37,204 nt of DNA from Trichodesmium erythraeum GBRTRLIN201 (GTDB lineage Bacteria > Cyanobacteriota > Cyanobacteriia > Cyanobacteriales > Microcoleaceae): the NCBI GenBank assembly GCA_018457135.1, contig JAGGDU010000089.1, positions 1-37,204 on the forward strand, written 5' to 3'. Below, piece after piece: positions 34,490 through 37,204 of the stretch (positions within the stretch are counted from its first letter, which is position 1; every line of letters begins with the position of its first letter). The position numbers and the translations under genes are program-made. The notes beneath the pieces are model-generated. The model was not told the origin of the DNA and did no database searches. It was given only the letters and a program-made list of their open reading frames with translations.

Positions 34490-37204
34490 TTATTTAGGGT
34501 TTTGCCACCCTTCAACAGTGGCTACTCCCACATTAATATAAGGGTTATCTAATAGTTCTTTGAGGGCTTCTTTGCCTAATGCTTGCAATGCTCCGACAAA
34601 ACGTTGGCGGTTGTTTGGGGGAATGGAGGCGGTGACAAATGCTTCTTTTTCTGCGTCTGTCGCGGCGGGGTTATTTAATTCTAATTGTTTCAATAATTTT
34701 TGAATTTCGGCGGCGGCTTCGGCGAGGGTTTGCTTTTCTTGGGAACCATAGTTATTTTGAGTTCCTACAACTTGACTGCCACTTTCGGCTTTCTCGACTA
34801 CATTACCCATACTGCCATTATTTGTTTCGACTACGTTACCAACTCTGGCTTGGCTAAAGTTATATTTTGATTCAGAATTATCTGTCATTGAATTATTCCT
34901 CGTATTAGGGTTTGCTTCAATATTAGGGTTAACTTCAATATTTATATTATTATTTTTCTCAGTAATAAACAATTTCGTCAATTCTGTCAACTCCTTATTT
35001 ATATTATTATTTTTCTCAGCAATAAGCAATTTCATAACTTCTATTAACTCCTTTAAGTATACATTCTCACCATTTTTGGATAATTCCGACCGAGAATTTA
35101 AGCGTTGAATAAATTGGTCGCTAACAACATGGTCTTTGGTTTCGGCTGCATTTTGTAATAATTTCTCTCGCAGTGACCAGGCTTCTAGGTAGGGTAGGAG
35201 GGTTGCTAATAATAGATAAACTCCTCGAAACCTGGGATCGTCAATATGTTCCTCTAATTTTTGATTTTCCTCACCGATAAATGTCTGGACGATAAAATAT
35301 TCTTGAATTTTATCATGGCGGAAATACCATTGAGAACCGACGTCATTTTCCACATACTTTTGACGGCGCAAAACCATTTTGTATTTTTCCATGGTCTGGA
35401 GTTCTTTTTTCCACTCCGACGGAATATTGATTTCATCGTTGAGACGCATCTGATATGTTGTTTCGGCAAACTCTGTTAGTGGAAAAGAATCAAAATTAAC
35501 CTCTTTGTATTCTGCTGCCATGACTTTATACTGCTGTTGTTGCAGGTTGAGCAAGTCCGGGGTTTTCCCCTGGGCAAGAATTTGGGCTACAATAGTTAAG
35601 TCCATGGGGTTTGATAGTAACCGACGTACTGTTTTCTGCTCTTCTTCTGACTGCTTCTGTGAATTGAAGGTTTTTCCGAGGTATTCTTCGCAAGCTTCTT
35701 CATATTCAGACCGGGAAATTGAAGGTTCTGCCGATGGGTTAAATTGACGAGTCTGGAGAAACTGTCGAATTTGCTCACGCTTCAATGGTTGGAGAACATA
35801 GGTTTTGGTTGTTGAGGGTGGGATCCAATATAGGGGTTGTGTTGCTAGGAGTATATGACCCCGGAAGTGACTCTCGACAAAATAACTAATTTTTGTGCGG
35901 GTGTCGGGGGTGACTTCGTTGAGACCGTCAATACAAATTTCGAGGGCGTTATTGTAAATCAGCCTTTTGAGGAATTTGGGGTCTGTTTGAGATATGGGTA
36001 TTTTGCTTTGGATGGCGGCGATCGCTCCTTGGGCACATTTGCTGGCGGGTAAGTAAACTACTAGATTTTTGCGGGTTTTCGCCCAGTGCCGCAGGAACAT
36101 TGATTTGCCGAGACCTGATTCTCCTTGGAGGACAATGGGAGATTGGATTTTGGCAATGGTGGTTTTGATGGGTTGTAGGTTGTGGGTATTTTGGAGACAA
36201 ACGTTGGAGTCGGAAAAGTAATCTTGGGGGTTGAAACTGTCGAGGTCAGCGTCTGCGATGAGAATGGGTTGGAAGGGGGAAAAGAGTAGGCGGCGGAGGG
36301 ATGGTATCCAGGTGAGTAATAAACCGATGTAACCGAGTCCGGCAATTTTGCGAATCTGGGGATGCCAGAATAGGGTTTGAATTTCGGGAGATTTGGCATA
36401 GAGGCAGAGGAGGATGAGCCAAGTCAAGGCGTGAAGGAGTAGAAATTTCCAGAGGTAGGAGAACCATTGTATTCCTTGTAAGGCGACTATTTTGGCGTTG
36501 ATGTCTTCGTCTTTGAGGTTGTTGTAGTGTTTCTTGAGTAGGGGCAGATCTTCTGGTTGCCAATCTACTTTTTCGACTACTATGTTAATTTGTCGTTCCA
36601 ATTCAAAAGGTAAGTATTCTAAGGACTGACTTGGTTTCCAAATTTCTGCAAAAAGCTCTAAGACTTTTTTGCCTTCTTCGTGGCTAATGGGGCGTTCATT
36701 CTTAAATTTATCTATTTGATAAGGATATTGTTCTGGTGAACCTAACCATTTAGTTAGGGTAAGGGCATCATATTCTCCACCACTGACAAAGTAGGCGAGA
36801 AAACGAAGTGTTGCTTCTTTATCTCGGTTTCTATGAGCTGCGTTTAAAATTGGTAAAATCTGCTGAGTATTTAATTTTCCTATCTTACCCACTGCCCGTG
36901 CTGCTTTTTCACGAACATCCGAATTTTCATCCATCAACAACTGCTGCAACTGGGGAATCAAATCTTTAGCCTCCGCCCCCATCTCACCCACTGCCCTTGC
37001 TGCTGCAGAACGGACATACGAACTTTCATCCCTGAACAACTGCAGCAACTGGGGAATCAAAACTTTAGCCTCCGCCCCCATCTCACCCACTGCCCTTGCT
37101 GCTGCAGAACGGACACCCGAATTTTCATCCCTGAACAACTGCTGCAACTGGGGAATCAAAACTTTAGCCTCCGCCCCCATCTCACCCACTGCCCTTGCTG
37201 CTGC
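34490..37204 (-). CDS. STAND/NACHT-like NTPase with HEAT repeats (5' end outside the window)
   Basis: The frame stays open to the window edge, so the protein is longer than the roughly 900 residues seen. Counting from the first Met in the window (37189), residues 1-105 are HEAT-like repeats of 33 residues (AVGEMGAEAKVLIPQL ...). Two membrane helices follow at about 243-264 and 283-300. A P-loop NTPase comes next, with Walker A GESGLGKS (356-363), Walker B LEICIDGLNE (416-425) and a sensor segment HILLATQP (445-452), then helical regions to about 720. A 19-residue tandem repeat with EKNNNIN and a Gly/Asn-rich stretch (VGNVVETNNGSMGNVVEKAE) precede a C-terminal helical module (TLAEAAAEIQKLLKQLE ... 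GVATVEGWQNP). That module occurs, as I recall, at the ends of several cyanobacterial NTPases. Architecture suggests a sensor of invasion or stress at the membrane; the effector step is unknown. Confidence 0.88.
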   Translation of the reverse strand, partial: AAARAVGEMGAEAKVLIPQLQQLFRDENSGVRSAAARAVGEMGAEAKVLIPQLLQLFRDESSYVRSAAARAVGEMGAEAKDLIPQLQQLLMDENSDVREKAARAVGKIGKLNTQQILPILNAAHRNRDKEATLRFLAYFVSGGEYDALTLTKWLGSPEQYPYQIDKFKNERPISHEEGKKVLELFAEIWKPSQSLEYLPFELERQINIVVEKVDWQPEDLPLLKKHYNNLKDEDINAKIVALQGIQWFSYLWKFLLLHALTWLILLCLYAKSPEIQTLFWHPQIRKIAGLGYIGLLLTWIPSLRRLLFSPFQPILIADADLDSFNPQDYFSDSNVCLQNTHNLQPIKTTIAKIQSPIVLQGESGLGKSMFLRHWAKTRKNLVVYLPASKCAQGAIAAIQSKIPISQTDPKFLKRLIYNNALEICIDGLNEVTPDTRTKISYFVESHFRGHILLATQPLYWIPPSTTKTYVLQPLKREQIRQFLQTRQFNPSAEPSISRSEYEEACEEYLGKTFNSQKQSEEEQKTVRRLLSNPMDLTIVAQILAQGKTPDLLNLQQQQYKVMAAEYKEVNFDSFPLTEFAETTYQMRLNDEINIPSEWKKELQTMEKYKMVLRRQKYVENDVGSQWYFRHDKIQEYFIVQTFIGEENQKLEEHIDDPRFRGVYLLLATLLPYLEAWSLREKLLQNAAETKDHVVSDQFIQRLNSRSELSKNGENVYLKELIEVMKLLIAEKNNNINKELTELTKLFITEKNNNINIEVNPNIEANPNTRNNSMTDNSESKYNFSQARVGNVVETNNGSMGNVVEKAESGSQVVGTQNNYGSQEKQTLAEAAAEIQKLLKQLELNNPAATDAEKEAFVTASIPPNNRQRFVGALQALGKEALKELLDNPYINVGVATVEGWQNPK
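34939..35052 (-). repeat. 57-base tandem repeat inside the NTPase gene
   Basis: Two units, 34939-34995 and 34996-35052, encode EVMKLLIAEKNNNINKELT and ELTKLFITEKNNNINIEVN. The in-frame length of 19 residues lets copy number vary without breaking the protein. Confidence 0.75.
36900..37204 (-). repeat. 99-base coding repeats (HEAT units)
   Basis: Three successive units of 33 codons are nearly identical at DNA level over most of their length and run off the window end. The unit nearest the NTPase (about 36870-36960) has diverged more. Near-identity implies recent expansion or gene conversion. Confidence 0.8.

Noticed and set aside
36061-36563. Overlapping minus-strand frames rich in Pro, Ser and Arg inside the NTPase gene
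   Set aside because: They are other-frame shadows of the long continuous NTPase frame.

Overview
The window looks like chromosomal DNA of a filamentous, non-picoplanktonic cyanobacterium, possibly close to Trichodesmium or Okeania. The evidence is AT-rich DNA, many copies of the octamer GCGATCGC (HIP1), low coding density (roughly 60 %), several decayed insertion sequences, and typical cyanobacterial genes: a 1038-residue PEP carboxylase, an SLH/OprB-type porin, a CcmS-like carboxysome chaperone, a methylglyoxal-synthase/diacylglycerol-kinase fusion and a large STAND-type NTPase. The genus is an inference; no 16S or other marker is present. I found no tRNA, rRNA or CRISPR array.

Region 1 (1-9700) is a vitamin B12/methionine/folate neighbourhood. 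After a decayed IS701-type transposase comes a well-conserved cobalamin riboswitch on the + strand. It leads into a broken gene for a secreted surface protein with RTX-like repeats. Then follow metE (B12-independent methionine synthase), an unknown 152-residue protein, and a CADD-like enzyme that keeps the residues known for self-sacrificing para-aminobenzoate synthesis. The region ends with a two-gene unit: a four-cysteine Fe-S (thioredoxin-like ferredoxin) protein and a small polytopic membrane protein. Short matched sequences show that the end of the surface-protein gene and the beginning of the Fe-S gene occur twice, on both sides of the metE-CADD block. The ancestral order was therefore probably riboswitch - surface protein - Fe-S protein - membrane protein, later split or duplicated. 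I regard this as the best candidate for an undescribed system: a B12-controlled surface/membrane module.

Region 2 (9700-15110) holds an IS5-type pseudogene, a truncated ribokinase pseudogene beside it, a 2-kb gene-free AT-rich stretch, and the porin gene with a likely long leader. A foldback (MITE-like) element lies behind the porin.

Region 3 (15110-24000) holds a penicillin-binding-fold serine hydrolase without a signal peptide, convergent with ppc and sharing a likely terminator. Then come a small conserved protein, a second IS5-type pseudogene, long non-coding stretches, and a single-pass membrane protein.

Region 4 (24500-34250) holds dnaX (GTG start, no intein), a Tat-exported two-domain multicopper oxidase followed by a helical exported protein, the CcmS-like gene, an ABC exporter (TTG start), and an MGS-DAGK fusion in which two catalytic histidines of the MGS half are tyrosines.

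Region 5 (34490 to the window end) is a partial STAND/NACHT-like NTPase on the - strand. It has near-identical HEAT repeats, two membrane segments, a P-loop domain and a C-terminal helical module seen in other cyanobacterial conflict-type proteins. Its beginning lies outside the window.
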